Origin: an uncultured Mycoplasmatota bacterium
GTDB lineage: Bacteria > Bacillota_I > Bacilli_A > RF39 > UBA660
DNA length: 64,000 nucleotides
Direction: 5' to 3'
Assembly (NCBI GenBank): GCA_947165285.1
Contig: CAMUZS010000001.1
Coordinates: 372,001-436,000, forward strand
Each line of letters starts with the position of its first letter. The first letter of the stretch is position 1. The notes below the pieces were generated by a model. The model worked only from the letters and a program-made list of their open reading frames with translations, did not search any database and was not told the DNA's origin. This document shows, in pieces, positions 26,386-35,763 of this stretch. Position numbers and translations under genes: made by a program.

Positions 26386-28286
26386 TAACTTGTTTTTAAT
26401 TTTGAATTTGTTTGAAACAATACTTTAGATAATTTTGCTGCCAAAGTTCTTCTTCCAACTGTTCCATCCCATGGTAACATATAATATTTATGTGACATTT
26501 TATCATATCCATACCATAAAGCTACAGAGTATTCTCTTGAATACATAGCAGCCCATGAATCCATTATGGCTGAAGGATCCATTCTATATTTTCTAATAGC
26601 ATCCCCTCCAACTGTAGATGTTCCTGTTTTTCCAGCAACTTCAGTTGAAGCATGATCTATACTTCCTAAAGCTCCTTGGTTAATAGCATATATTAAAATA
26701 TCATTAATATATTTTGCAGTTGTAGGACTACATACTTTTTCTTTTTTAATATTTTTTATGTATTCATCTCCAGAATCTCGATATATTATTTTAGTATATG
26801 AATATGGTTTAATGTAATATCCCCCACGCCCATATGCACCATAAGCTGCAGATAGTTCTAAAGGAGATACTCCATTAAAGGCACCAATTGCAGCACTTTC
26901 ATATAATTCTTTTCCATAATCTATTCCAAAAGAATGAACATATCTTGAAATTTTAGATTTTGAAACTTGTTGAAAAGCTTTTAAAGCTGGAATATTTCTA
27001 GATTGAGCTAATGCTTCTTTTATAGTCATAGTACCAGCATAAGTTCTATCGGCATTATTAATTGTAATACCATTTGAGTAAGTATATGGTTCATCAGTAA
27101 TTGTAGTTTGTGGTGTTGCACCATTAAATTCAAATAATGGTCCATAATCCATAAATGGTTTTATTGTTGAACCAGGATGTCTATTTATCATCGTAGCAAA
27201 ATTAAATTGTCTAACACCACTTTTATTTCTACCTGCACCTATTGCTAAAATAGATCCATTTTCCGTACTAGTAACAGCAATTCCAGTTTGAATTTTTTTA
27301 TCTTTAAAATTCTTGTTATTATTCATTATTTTATTAACACTTTTTTGAATCTTAGAATCCATTGTTGTATATATTATCATTGGAGTAATATATGGATTTT
27401 GTCCTGTTTCTTCGATTACTTCATTTACAACTGTATCAATAAAATCTTGATATTGATTTGAATACTCTTTTGTTTTATCAAGCATTGAATCAACAGTAAT
27501 ACTTTTAGCATCTGCTAATTGTTCTTCATTTATATACTCATGTCTATACATTAAATCAAGTACTTGATTTTTTCTTTGTTCAGCTGCTTCTAAATTTTGA
27601 TAAGGATCATATGATGAAGGTGCATTATATAAACCAGCAATTAAAGCAGCTTCAGGTAGAGATAAATCTCCTACATTCTTTCCAAAATATGTACGTGAAG
27701 CCATTTTAACACCATAACTATTAGCACCTAAAAATTGTGCATTTACATAATATTCTAATATTTTTTCTTTAGAATATTTTTTTTCAATTTTAAATATAGA
27801 CATATAAATATCAGTGAATTTTCTTACTACACCTTCAAATCCAGAAGCTTTAGTAGAAGTAAAGAAATTTTTTGAAAGTTGCATTGTTATAGTTGATGCA
27901 CCACCAGCATCAGAATTTCCTTCCAAATGTCCATATGATGCTTTAACAAATCTTTTTACATCAAATCCATTATGTTGAAAAAATCTAGCATCTTCAGTAG
28001 CAATTATAGCATCTATTAAAACTTGTGGAAGTTCACTATAATCTGCTAATTCTCTATTTTCTTCGCCAAGTCTAGCAAATTCTGTTTTATCATCATATAA
28101 AAGAACAGTTGATTCTTTTGTATATAAATTTTTTACATCAAAATCAGGGGCATTATAAATAATATATGCACTAAAGGCAAATATAGCAGCAAATGACAAA
28201 ATAATTAAAACTAAAAATAATTTTAATAAAATATGTCTTTTTTTCTTCTTTTCTTTTTTTAATTTTGGTAATTCAACTTTAGACAT
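26385..28286 (-). CDS. Class A penicillin-binding protein (bifunctional)
   Basis: It polymerises and cross-links peptidoglycan outside the membrane. The 633-residue protein has a very basic cytoplasmic start, one membrane helix (about 18-43), a GT51 transglycosylase domain with ATEDARFFQHNGFD (Glu98) and GGASTITMQL, and a transpeptidase domain with the SxxK serine at 373 (HPGSTIKPF), SRN and GKTGTS motifs. No C-terminal low-complexity tail is present. The ATG at 28286 follows AAGGGGGG. A TTGAAT/TAAAAT promoter with 17 bp (28319-28347) is likely. It implies a walled cell. Confidence 0.95.
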   Translation of the reverse strand: MSKVELPKLKKEKKKKRHILLKLFLVLIILSFAAIFAFSAYIIYNAPDFDVKNLYTKESTVLLYDDKTEFARLGEENRELADYSELPQVLIDAIIATEDARFFQHNGFDVKRFVKASYGHLEGNSDAGGASTITMQLSKNFFTSTKASGFEGVVRKFTDIYMSIFKIEKKYSKEKILEYYVNAQFLGANSYGVKMASRTYFGKNVGDLSLPEAALIAGLYNAPSSYDPYQNLEAAEQRKNQVLDLMYRHEYINEEQLADAKSITVDSMLDKTKEYSNQYQDFIDTVVNEVIEETGQNPYITPMIIYTTMDSKIQKSVNKIMNNNKNFKDKKIQTGIAVTSTENGSILAIGAGRNKSGVRQFNFATMINRHPGSTIKPFMDYGPLFEFNGATPQTTITDEPYTYSNGITINNADRTYAGTMTIKEALAQSRNIPALKAFQQVSKSKISRYVHSFGIDYGKELYESAAIGAFNGVSPLELSAAYGAYGRGGYYIKPYSYTKIIYRDSGDEYIKNIKKEKVCSPTTAKYINDILIYAINQGALGSIDHASTEVAGKTGTSTVGGDAIRKYRMDPSAIMDSWAAMYSREYSVALWYGYDKMSHKYYMLPWDGTVGRRTLAAKLSKVLFQTNSKLKTS

Positions 28287-28348
28287 TATTAAAGTTTCCC
28301 CCCTTCTAACTATCAATTATTTTATTACTAAATCATTAAAAATTCAAG

Positions 28349-28382
28349 AAAAAAATTGATAAATTTAAAATTTATCAACTTC
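28349..28382 (-). terminator. Intrinsic terminator after the hybrid histidine kinase
   Basis: A stem of about 10 A/T-rich pairs around the stop codon at 28365 is followed by a run of U. The -35 of the PBP promoter starts directly after it. Confidence 0.75.
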
Positions 28383-30278
28383 TTTATCATCCCATCCAAT
28401 TATTACCATTGGAGCATCTTTAAATCTGTCGTTATTTATAGTTAATTTTTCTGAAAAAATAGAGTTTAATTTTTCTTTTATTTGTTCTTTTGTAAATGGT
28501 TTTGCTATATAATCAACAAATCCATCATTTAAATATCTTTCTCTTGCCCCTGCTATTGCATCAGCAGTTAAAGCAATAACTGGTGTTTTAAATGTTGGAT
28601 CTTCTTGTAATTTTTTTAATGTAGAAGTACCACTTAGTTTAGGCATCATTATATCCATTAATATTAAATCATATTTATTTCCCTTTGCAATTTTATTAAT
28701 GCATTCTTCACCAGATAAAACTTCTTCAATAATAAAATCTAAACCATCTAAAGCTCTATGTGCAACTTTTAGATTTAATTTATTATCATCAACTATTAAT
28801 ATTTTTTTATTTTTCATTATTTTGCTTTGCATTAATCCTAAATCTATTTTTTGGGTATTTTCTAAATTAGAGTTATCAATTTTTTGAGGTAATGTTACCA
28901 TAAATAATGATCCTTTACCAAAATATGATTGAACATTAATTTTACCACCCATCATATCAACTAAGTTTTTAGTAATAGCAAGACCTAAACCAGTTCCATT
29001 AAAAGTAGTATTTCTTTCAACATCTAATCTTTCAAATTTAGTAAATAATTTATCTAAATCTTCTTTTTTTATTCCTTTTCCTGTATCACGAACTATTATT
29101 AATAAATTACAAATATCATTTTTATTAAAGCATTTAATATTTAATTCTATTTCACCTTTATCAGTATATTTAATTGCATTTGATAATAAATTACTAATTA
29201 TTTCTTTAACATGTAATTTATCTCCAATTAATTTATCAGGAATGTCATTTGAAATATTACATATAAAATCAATTGGCTTATCTCCAATTCTTGTTGAATA
29301 TACTTTTGTAAGTCCGTCTATTTCTTTTTTAAAATCATAAGATTCGATTTCTATATCTAATTTTGAAGCTTCTATTTTATTAATATCTAAAATATTACCA
29401 ACAATTTCTAATAACGTATTCGAAGCATCTAAAATATAACTTACATCTTCTTTTACTTCCTTAGGTATTTGATCTTCATATTCTTTGATATCTTCAGAAA
29501 AACCTACTATAGCATTAAGTGGTGTTCTAATTTCATGTGACATAGAAGATAAAAAATCTGATTTAGCACGGTTAGCTTTTTCTGCACTATCTTTAGCTAA
29601 TTCCATTTTTTGTAACATTTTTACATCTGGATTTTCAATTGTAAAATACATTAATGTCGTAACAAATGATACTACAGCAGTTGTTAAAAGAATGGCAGGA
29701 TTTATTTTTTGAATAATTATAGCAATTATTAGTAATGTAATAAATGTTATTATTGGTAAATACTTTTTACTTTTTAAGTTTTTAAAATTAATTATACATA
29801 TAATTATCCAATAAAGCATACATATAGCAGTTGTTATATATACTACATTAGCACTAGGTCCAAATGAATATGCAATATTTTTTTCACTATAATAATTAAG
29901 TGGTAATATTACTATCATTATTGATAATAGTAATAACAACATACTGATTATTTTTTTAAACAAATTATATTTTTTTAAAAAAATATCATCTTTATTTTTA
30001 CTTGATATAAAAAATACATATAAAGTAAATACTAAAACCCATATAGTATATCCAATTAATGCCATTTTAGAAAAAACATTATTAATTAAAGCTATTTTTT
30101 CACGATTCATAATTGTAAACCAACAAATAAGTACAGAAACTACTGTTAATATATTTGATAATACTAAATACTTATAAATTTTATTTTCTAAATTATTAAT
30201 TCTTTTTTTATAAAAATAAATAATTAATAAAAAGGAACTGTAAAAAAAACTTAAAATGGAAAAAGCATTATTAGGCAT
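28365..30278 (-). CDS. Orphan hybrid sensor histidine kinase
   Basis: The 637-residue protein has about seven membrane helices (residues 5-215), a HisKA dimerisation domain with SMSHEIRTPLN (phospho-acceptor His248), and a HATPase_c domain with GTGLGLAITK. A C-terminal receiver domain (about 490-610) carries ILIVDDN, the phospho-acceptor Asp in LILMDIMMPKL and the Lys in DYIAKPF. No output regulator or Hpt protein is adjacent, so its target is unknown. The sensed signal is probably membrane or small-molecule based. The upstream neighbour is an ANL-family ligase on the same strand. Confidence 0.92.
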   Translation of the reverse strand: MPNNAFSILSFFYSSFLLIIYFYKKRINNLENKIYKYLVLSNILTVVSVLICWFTIMNREKIALINNVFSKMALIGYTIWVLVFTLYVFFISSKNKDDIFLKKYNLFKKIISMLLLLLSIMIVILPLNYYSEKNIAYSFGPSANVVYITTAICMLYWIIICIINFKNLKSKKYLPIITFITLLIIAIIIQKINPAILLTTAVVSFVTTLMYFTIENPDVKMLQKMELAKDSAEKANRAKSDFLSSMSHEIRTPLNAIVGFSEDIKEYEDQIPKEVKEDVSYILDASNTLLEIVGNILDINKIEASKLDIEIESYDFKKEIDGLTKVYSTRIGDKPIDFICNISNDIPDKLIGDKLHVKEIISNLLSNAIKYTDKGEIELNIKCFNKNDICNLLIIVRDTGKGIKKEDLDKLFTKFERLDVERNTTFNGTGLGLAITKNLVDMMGGKINVQSYFGKGSLFMVTLPQKIDNSNLENTQKIDLGLMQSKIMKNKKILIVDDNKLNLKVAHRALDGLDFIIEEVLSGEECINKIAKGNKYDLILMDIMMPKLSGTSTLKKLQEDPTFKTPVIALTADAIAGARERYLNDGFVDYIAKPFTKEQIKEKLNSIFSEKLTINNDRFKDAPMVIIGWDDKEVDKF

Positions 30279-30316
30279 AATACAACCCCTACCTTCAATA
30301 ATTATTATATCATCAT

Positions 30317-30347
30317 AAAAAAAAATAGTAAATATAATTACTATTTT
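30317..30347 (-). terminator. Intrinsic terminator after the ANL-ligase gene
   Basis: A 9-bp stem (30322-30330 with 30339-30347) and a long U tract; it separates the ligase from the kinase transcript. Confidence 0.8.
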
Positions 30348-32233
30348 AAAATACGTTTTTTATCTATTTGTTCAAGTGATTTGTAATCAACTTTTCCTAT
30401 ATTAGTTAATGGAATTTCATCTATTACTTTATATTCACTTGCTATATCTCTTGGAGGTAATTTTTTTTCTACTTCTTTTTTTAATTCCATTAATATTTCT
30501 TTTTGTTGTTCTAAAAATTCCTTTTTTAACTCAATATAAGCAACTGCATATGATCCATGTTCATTTTCATTATATGATTTACCTACTACAGCACATGCTT
30601 TTACTTTTTCATTTTTATTTATAATAGATTCAATGGCAAATGGTGAAATATTATGTCCATCTGGTCTAATAATAATTCTTTTCATTCTTCCATCAATATA
30701 TATTAAACCATCTTTTGTTACTCTACCTAAATCTTTTGTTCTTATCCATTTTTCATTCGTGTCTTTAGAAGTAAAGAAAACATTTTTTGATTCTTCTTCA
30801 TTATTTAAATAATCTAATATAACTGATTTAGAATTTATAAATAATTCACCTGTTTGATCGTATGTTAATTCTTCCAAATTATCAAAATCAATATTATCAG
30901 AAGAATTTGGTTTTACTACCATAATATCATTTCCTACTAAAGGTATACCAACACTACCTATTTCATTTGTTTCTATATCTTTTGTATAAGAAAATGCTGA
31001 ATTAACTTCAGTTAAACCCCAACCTTTACAAATTCTAGCTTCACTATTTCTTGATTTTAAAAATTCATTTACACGTTCTTCAGCTGAAGGAATCATCGAA
31101 TCCCCACCAACAATTACAGTTTTTAAAAATGATAGATCCATATTTTGCATTTTTGGATGTAAAGTTAAATCTGACATAAAAGCAGGAACACCCATTATAG
31201 TTTGTGGCTTATATTTTTTTACTAGATCACCTAACATTTGTTTTTCATTATCAATATTAAATGAAGGTACCATAATTAATTCTTGTCCCCTACATAATTG
31301 ACCATGCATTCCAATTGCAATTCCATAAGCAATAAATGGAGGCATAATAAGTAAAAATTTATCTCCTAATTTAGTTTTTAATCTTAAACTTATATCTTGA
31401 GAAATAGCTATATTATTAAATGATTCATTTGAAGATATTGCACCCTTTGGTTCACCACTTGTACCACTTGTATAAACAATTATTGCAGGTTTATTTTCTT
31501 CATATTCATTATCCATCACATATGATTTATTTTTTCCTAATTTTAAAAAATTGTTCCATGAAAGATATTTATCTTTATTTAATTTAACATTATTTTTAGT
31601 TTTTTCTTTTATAGTTGCAATTATTTTTAATGGATTAGGTAAACTATTAGATGATGAAATTAGTATAGTTTTTTCTATATTACTTTCTTTTTCAATTTCT
31701 TTTATTTTTTTTATACATGCATTAAAAGCTACTAAAAATTTAGTATTACTTCCTTTAAAATAATTTAAAAACTTTTCACTTGGAACTCTAGGATCTACTA
31801 AATTAACCACTCCACCTAATGCATTTATTGCATAAATTGAATAGATTGTTTCTGGAATAAATGGTGCAGCTATACTTACTACATCTCCTGCTTTTACACC
31901 AAGTTCTTTAAAACTTTTTTTGGCATTTTCAATGTTATTAAATAATTCTTTATAAGATATTTTATTACCATAATAATTTATTGCAATATTATCTAAATTA
32001 TTTATATTTTTAGAAAATAATAATTGTTTCATATTCATTTTTAAAAAAGTAGTATTACACTCACTATATGAATAATGTTTTAACCAAACTTTATCAATAC
32101 TAGGATAGCCAGTTAATGGTCCTTGTTTTTCACCTTTTGCAAGTTCTCTTAATTCAATTTCTCTTATTTTCTTTTGAGTTTCATTTAATTTAGATATTTT
32201 TTTCTTATATTCTAATATATCATTTTTATCCAT
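30341..32233 (-). CDS. AMP-dependent acyl/aryl-CoA synthetase-like (ANL superfamily)
   Basis: The 630-residue enzyme should activate a carboxylate as an adenylate. It has the P-loop VYTSGTSGEPKG (about 250-262), the GWGLTE motif, the hinge region RTKDLGRVTKDGLIYIDGRMKRII, and the C-terminal catalytic Lys in NIGKVDYKSL. A ~45-residue Lys/Glu-rich N-terminal extension precedes the enzyme. No carrier-protein domain is present, and the substrate (fatty, aryl or amino acid) cannot be told. There are no fatty-acid genes nearby. Confidence 0.88.
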   Translation of the reverse strand: MDKNDILEYKKKISKLNETQKKIREIELRELAKGEKQGPLTGYPSIDKVWLKHYSYSECNTTFLKMNMKQLLFSKNINNLDNIAINYYGNKISYKELFNNIENAKKSFKELGVKAGDVVSIAAPFIPETIYSIYAINALGGVVNLVDPRVPSEKFLNYFKGSNTKFLVAFNACIKKIKEIEKESNIEKTILISSSNSLPNPLKIIATIKEKTKNNVKLNKDKYLSWNNFLKLGKNKSYVMDNEYEENKPAIIVYTSGTSGEPKGAISSNESFNNIAISQDISLRLKTKLGDKFLLIMPPFIAYGIAIGMHGQLCRGQELIMVPSFNIDNEKQMLGDLVKKYKPQTIMGVPAFMSDLTLHPKMQNMDLSFLKTVIVGGDSMIPSAEERVNEFLKSRNSEARICKGWGLTEVNSAFSYTKDIETNEIGSVGIPLVGNDIMVVKPNSSDNIDFDNLEELTYDQTGELFINSKSVILDYLNNEEESKNVFFTSKDTNEKWIRTKDLGRVTKDGLIYIDGRMKRIIIRPDGHNISPFAIESIINKNEKVKACAVVGKSYNENEHGSYAVAYIELKKEFLEQQKEILMELKKEVEKKLPPRDIASEYKVIDEIPLTNIGKVDYKSLEQIDKKRILK

Positions 32234-32316
32234 TTAGTATTATCCCCCTCATTGAAGATATAATTATACACTAAATTTCATAAAAATTCAAGTTTTTGTG
32301 ATATTTTTGATACATT

Positions 32317-32805
32317 TTATATTTTCTTTAATAATATATTAATAATTTTATTGTCATCAATTACTTTTAAAACTAAATCATTTTTATAATTTACATTTAC
32401 ATCGATATCAATTATTTTATAAGTTAGGTTTTGCTTTAAATAGAGTATTTCAATAGTATCATTTTTCTTAATACTATCTAGATTAATATTATTTATTTTT
32501 GTATAAATAATAGCATTTTTATTATTAAACAAGTCACCTTCATAATCTAAAAAAAATTCTCCATTTTTATCTTCTAATCTCATATAATTGTGATTAAGAT
32601 AAAAGTAATTGTCATCAAATTGCATTAAATTTTTAGTATTATCCCCTATTTTTATTGTTCCTATAATATCTTCAAAAGATAGAGCAATTTTATAATCTTT
32701 ATTATTTATATCATACTTATTATTATTTATATAAATAAAACCAAATACAATAGCTATTAAAAAAGCAATTATAAATAATAATTTATACTTACTAAATAAT
32801 TTCAT
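32317..32805 (-). CDS. Catalytically degenerate class B sortase-like membrane protein
   Basis: The 162-residue protein has one N-terminal membrane helix (about 8-26) and an extracytoplasmic domain that follows the class B sortase pattern: IGTIKIGDN (48-56), FYLNHNY (68-74), GEFFLDYEGD (82-91) and NAIIYTK (97-103). In true sortases the last motif is IIYGH with the catalytic His; here it is IIYTK. The protein also ends before the usual LSTC catalytic Cys. It therefore cannot be a normal transpeptidase. A shared terminator lies between it and the upstream RNase J-like gene. Family assignment is by eye. Confidence 0.6.
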   Translation of the reverse strand: MKLFSKYKLLFIIAFLIAIVFGFIYINNNKYDINNKDYKIALSFEDIIGTIKIGDNTKNLMQFDDNYFYLNHNYMRLEDKNGEFFLDYEGDLFNNKNAIIYTKINNINLDSIKKNDTIEILYLKQNLTYKIIDIDVNVNYKNDLVLKVIDDNKIINILLKKI

Positions 32806-32813
32806 ATTTAATC

Positions 32814-32850
32814 ACCAAAAAAAGAATAACATTTATTAATGTCATTCTTT
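32814..32850 (-). terminator. Intrinsic terminator after the RNase J-like gene
   Basis: A 13-bp stem with one G-U pair (32821-32833 with 32838-32850), 4-nt loop and U tract. Confidence 0.85.
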
Positions 32851-32861
32851 GTCACAATTTA

Positions 32862-34496
32862 TTATACTTCTTGAATTACTGCAATTATCATAGGTTTACA
32901 TTCAGTTTCTTGAAATAAATATTCTCCTAATTCATCTCTAATTTCTGTTTTTATTTTATTATATTCAACATATTTTTCAGAAATATTTCTTAATATTACA
33001 CCTTCAGATATTCTTTTTATTTCTTTTATCATTTCAAGCGAATCCTTAACATAAATAAAACCTCTAGTAGTTACTTCTGGTCCTACAAGTAATATATGTC
33101 CTTGTTTTGATATAGTCGCAGATATTAATACTATTCCATTTTCTGATAGCATTTGTCTATCTTTAATTACTAAATCTCCTACATCATCTGAAGATTTACC
33201 ATCTATTAAAACATCATCTACTTTTACTTTTTCAGCTTTGTTAACTAATTTACCATCAATAATATTAACTACTTCACCATTTTGCTTTAATGCAATATTT
33301 TCTTCAGACATTCCAAGTTTTTTAGCTAAATTAGCATTATTTACCATATATCTATATTCACCTTTAACTGGAATATAATATTTAGGATTTAATAATTTTA
33401 TCATTAACATTAAATCTTCTTGTGATGCATGATGTAAGATTTGTTTATCCTTAGGAATATCTACTATTTCACAACCCACCATTGCTAAATCATTTTCTAA
33501 TTTTACAAGTAATTTTTCAGTAGCATCATATCTTGGCTCAGCAAATACAATTGTATCTGTAGATTTTAGTTTTATAAATTTATCATATCCACCAAGTATT
33601 TTAGAAATATTTGCATATGGATTACCTCTATTATCGGATAATATTAAAATTGAATCTTTATCGTCAATATTTGATAAATCACCTAATAATCCTTGTTGAA
33701 TATGTAAATATCCTTCTTTTAATGAAAAATTAACTAAATTTTGTAACTGTTTTCCCATTAAAACTATTTTACGATGAGAATTTTCTGCACCATTAAATAT
33801 ATCTTGTAAAGTATATAAATGTGTTGGTAGTACAGTTATTATAATTCTTTCTTCAGCATGAGATATCGTATATCTAAAGAAATTAGTTAATCTATGACTT
33901 GGTGATGTATGTCCAACTCTTTCTGAAAAAGATGATTCTTGTAAAAGAGCAAGAACTCCTTGTTTTCCAACATATGCAATTTTTCCTAAATCCATATCAT
34001 ATGAACCAGACATTGTTGGATCTATAATAAAATCACCCGTGTAACAAATTGCACCATCTTTAGTATTTAATACATACATTACTGAATCTGGAGTTGAATG
34101 TGAAACACTTAATGGAAAAATAGATACATCATTAAAACTTATTTTTTTGTGTGGTTTAATTTCTACTATATTATTTGGATTTAATCCATCTTGTTCTAAA
34201 ACAAATTTAGTAAATTTTGTTGCATATACTTTTAAATTAGGTATAGCTCTAACTAAATCAATAGTAGCACCCATATTTTCATAATGTGCATGTGTTAAAA
34301 ACAAACCTTTTATATTCTTTTTATATTTAATTAAAAAATTAAAATCTGGAACTATATAATCTATTCCATATAAATTTTCATTAGCATATTTTAAACCACA
34401 GTCAAAAATATATATATCTTGATCGACAGTAACAACATAAGTATTTTTGCCACTTTCAGATAGCCCACCTAGGCCAAATATTTTTATTTTACTCAT
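32862..34496 (-). CDS. RNase J paralogue with degenerate metal-binding site
   Basis: The 544-residue protein aligns along its length with RNase J: GLGGLSESGKN start, SHSTPDS, YTGDFIIDPT, HHASQEDLMLMIKLLNPKYY, and the C-terminal GFIYVKDS segment. The key motif is HAHYENMG (69-76) instead of HGHEDHIGG, so one Asp is Glu and one His is Asn. The later PMHGEYR is PVKGEYR, losing another His. It resembles RNase J2 proteins, which in several Firmicutes are weak or inactive and act as partners of J1. Exonuclease activity on its own is unlikely; a scaffold role is inferred. Confidence 0.88.
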   Translation of the reverse strand: MSKIKIFGLGGLSESGKNTYVVTVDQDIYIFDCGLKYANENLYGIDYIVPDFNFLIKYKKNIKGLFLTHAHYENMGATIDLVRAIPNLKVYATKFTKFVLEQDGLNPNNIVEIKPHKKISFNDVSIFPLSVSHSTPDSVMYVLNTKDGAICYTGDFIIDPTMSGSYDMDLGKIAYVGKQGVLALLQESSFSERVGHTSPSHRLTNFFRYTISHAEERIIITVLPTHLYTLQDIFNGAENSHRKIVLMGKQLQNLVNFSLKEGYLHIQQGLLGDLSNIDDKDSILILSDNRGNPYANISKILGGYDKFIKLKSTDTIVFAEPRYDATEKLLVKLENDLAMVGCEIVDIPKDKQILHHASQEDLMLMIKLLNPKYYIPVKGEYRYMVNNANLAKKLGMSEENIALKQNGEVVNIIDGKLVNKAEKVKVDDVLIDGKSSDDVGDLVIKDRQMLSENGIVLISATISKQGHILLVGPEVTTRGFIYVKDSLEMIKEIKRISEGVILRNISEKYVEYNKIKTEIRDELGEYLFQETECKPMIIAVIQEV

Positions 34497-34562
34497 ATAA
34501 ATCTCTCTTTTCTATTAATAAATAAAGGCGTTTTCAACTAATGACATTATATCAAATAATTT

Positions 34563-34590
34563 AAAAAAAAGCAAACTATTGTTTACTTTT
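34563..34590 (-). terminator. Intrinsic terminator after the WG-repeat gene
   Basis: A 7-bp stem with one G-U pair (34570-34576 with 34581-34587), 4-nt loop and eight U residues. Confidence 0.8.
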
Positions 34591-35281
34591 ATATTATTCT
34601 TTTTCTAACTTTTACTTGTCTATTTTTTTTGTCAATATATACTTTTTTAGAGTAATATCCTACTTCTGCTATACCATCTATAAAATCATTTGCATATTCA
34701 TAATTTAGTGCAATTGCATATTGTCTATCTTCATCAGGGTTAGTTATTATATGATTTCTTGATATATACCCAGATTTATTATTATATGTAACAGAGGCAT
34801 ATCCTTCATAAAATTTTTTAGCATTTTCAAATATAATTGGTGTAATTTGTTCTTTTTTTATTGAAGAAAAATACCCATATTTTGTATTATAAGATACTAT
34901 ATAAGCATTTTCATTAGCATATTTAACTCTTTCGTATAAAGGATCTATAACTAAAATACCCATTTTATTTATAACACCATAAGCGTATGTATATTTTTCA
35001 AGTAAATGGTTATTATCATCATTATATATTTTAAAGTTTTGTAATCTTTTAAAATCTTCATAACCTCTTTTTACTGCAAATTTACAATTACCAGCTTCAT
35101 CTATTTTATATTTATCAAACCATACATCACTTGCTAATTCATTATTATTTAATAAAATATTATAATGATCAGTAAATGTTTTTCCTTGAATACCATCTTC
35201 AGTTATAATTATTTTAGAAATAGTTTTTTTTATTATATTTCCTATATTATTAAAGTTTTCTATAATTATATAATTATTCAT
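34589..35281 (-). CDS. WG-repeat-like beta protein
   Basis: The 230-residue soluble protein has several ~45-residue repeats of the pattern YGVINKxGxxVIDPxYExVKYxNE and KYGYFSxxxxExITPIIFExAKKFYEG. This is typical of WG-repeat proteins (PF14903) with Tyr-Gly in place of Trp-Gly. Such repeats form beta-sheet binding surfaces; no enzyme activity is implied. No signal peptide is seen. It is monocistronic, between an RNase J-like gene and the glycan locus. Confidence 0.7.
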   Translation of the reverse strand: MNNYIIIENFNNIGNIIKKTISKIIITEDGIQGKTFTDHYNILLNNNELASDVWFDKYKIDEAGNCKFAVKRGYEDFKRLQNFKIYNDDNNHLLEKYTYAYGVINKMGILVIDPLYERVKYANENAYIVSYNTKYGYFSSIKKEQITPIIFENAKKFYEGYASVTYNNKSGYISRNHIITNPDEDRQYAIALNYEYANDFIDGIAEVGYYSKKVYIDKKNRQVKVRKRII

Positions 35282-35334
35282 AATTGCACCCCTTTAATTA
35301 GCTATATATATTAGCAAATATATTATTTTTTTTC

Positions 35335-35363
35335 AATAAAAAAAGACTAATTTCTAGTCTTTA
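35335..35363 (-). terminator. Intrinsic terminator closing the glycan locus
   Basis: An 8-bp stem (35342-35349 with 35355-35362), 5-nt loop and U tract, overlapping the GtrA stop codon. Confidence 0.8.
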
Positions 35364-35740
35364 TCTTTTTTTTCAATAAATATTTTTCTAGTAATAAAAT
35401 TATACACCATAACTACAGCAGTAGCAAATAATTTAACTATTAATTCATGAATATGCATTTTATCAACACCAATAAATAGTAATAATTCATTTATTCCTAA
35501 ACCTATTACACTTAATACTATAAATATTATAGCTTCCTTTGGTGTTTGTTTTTTTGCATCAAATACCCATTTAATACTTGCCCAATAATTAAATGCTAAA
35601 GATACTGAAAATGAAATTACTTGAGCTATTAAATAGTGAACATGCATAATTGTAAGTAACGCAAATAAACCATAATCTATTAAAAATGCAATAACACCAA
35701 CTATGCCAAACTTAACTATTTGATTAAACAATTTTTTCAT
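35354..35740 (-). CDS. GtrA-family membrane protein
   Basis: The 128-residue protein has four membrane helices and the GtrA pattern (FGIVGVIAFLIDYGLF, SFSVSLAFNYWASIKWVF, and the final NFITRKIFIF-like end). GtrA proteins (PF04138) are thought to help move polyprenyl-linked sugars across the membrane. It lies 23 bp after a methyltransferase-like gene, at the 3' end of the glycan locus. A second GtrA domain is fused to a GT-C protein at 51.9-53.7 kb. Confidence 0.9.
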   Translation of the reverse strand: MKKLFNQIVKFGIVGVIAFLIDYGLFALLTIMHVHYLIAQVISFSVSLAFNYWASIKWVFDAKKQTPKEAIIFIVLSVIGLGINELLLFIGVDKMHIHELIVKLFATAVVMVYNFITRKIFIEKKDKD

Positions 35741-35763
35741 AAATAATCATCCCACTTTTATTT

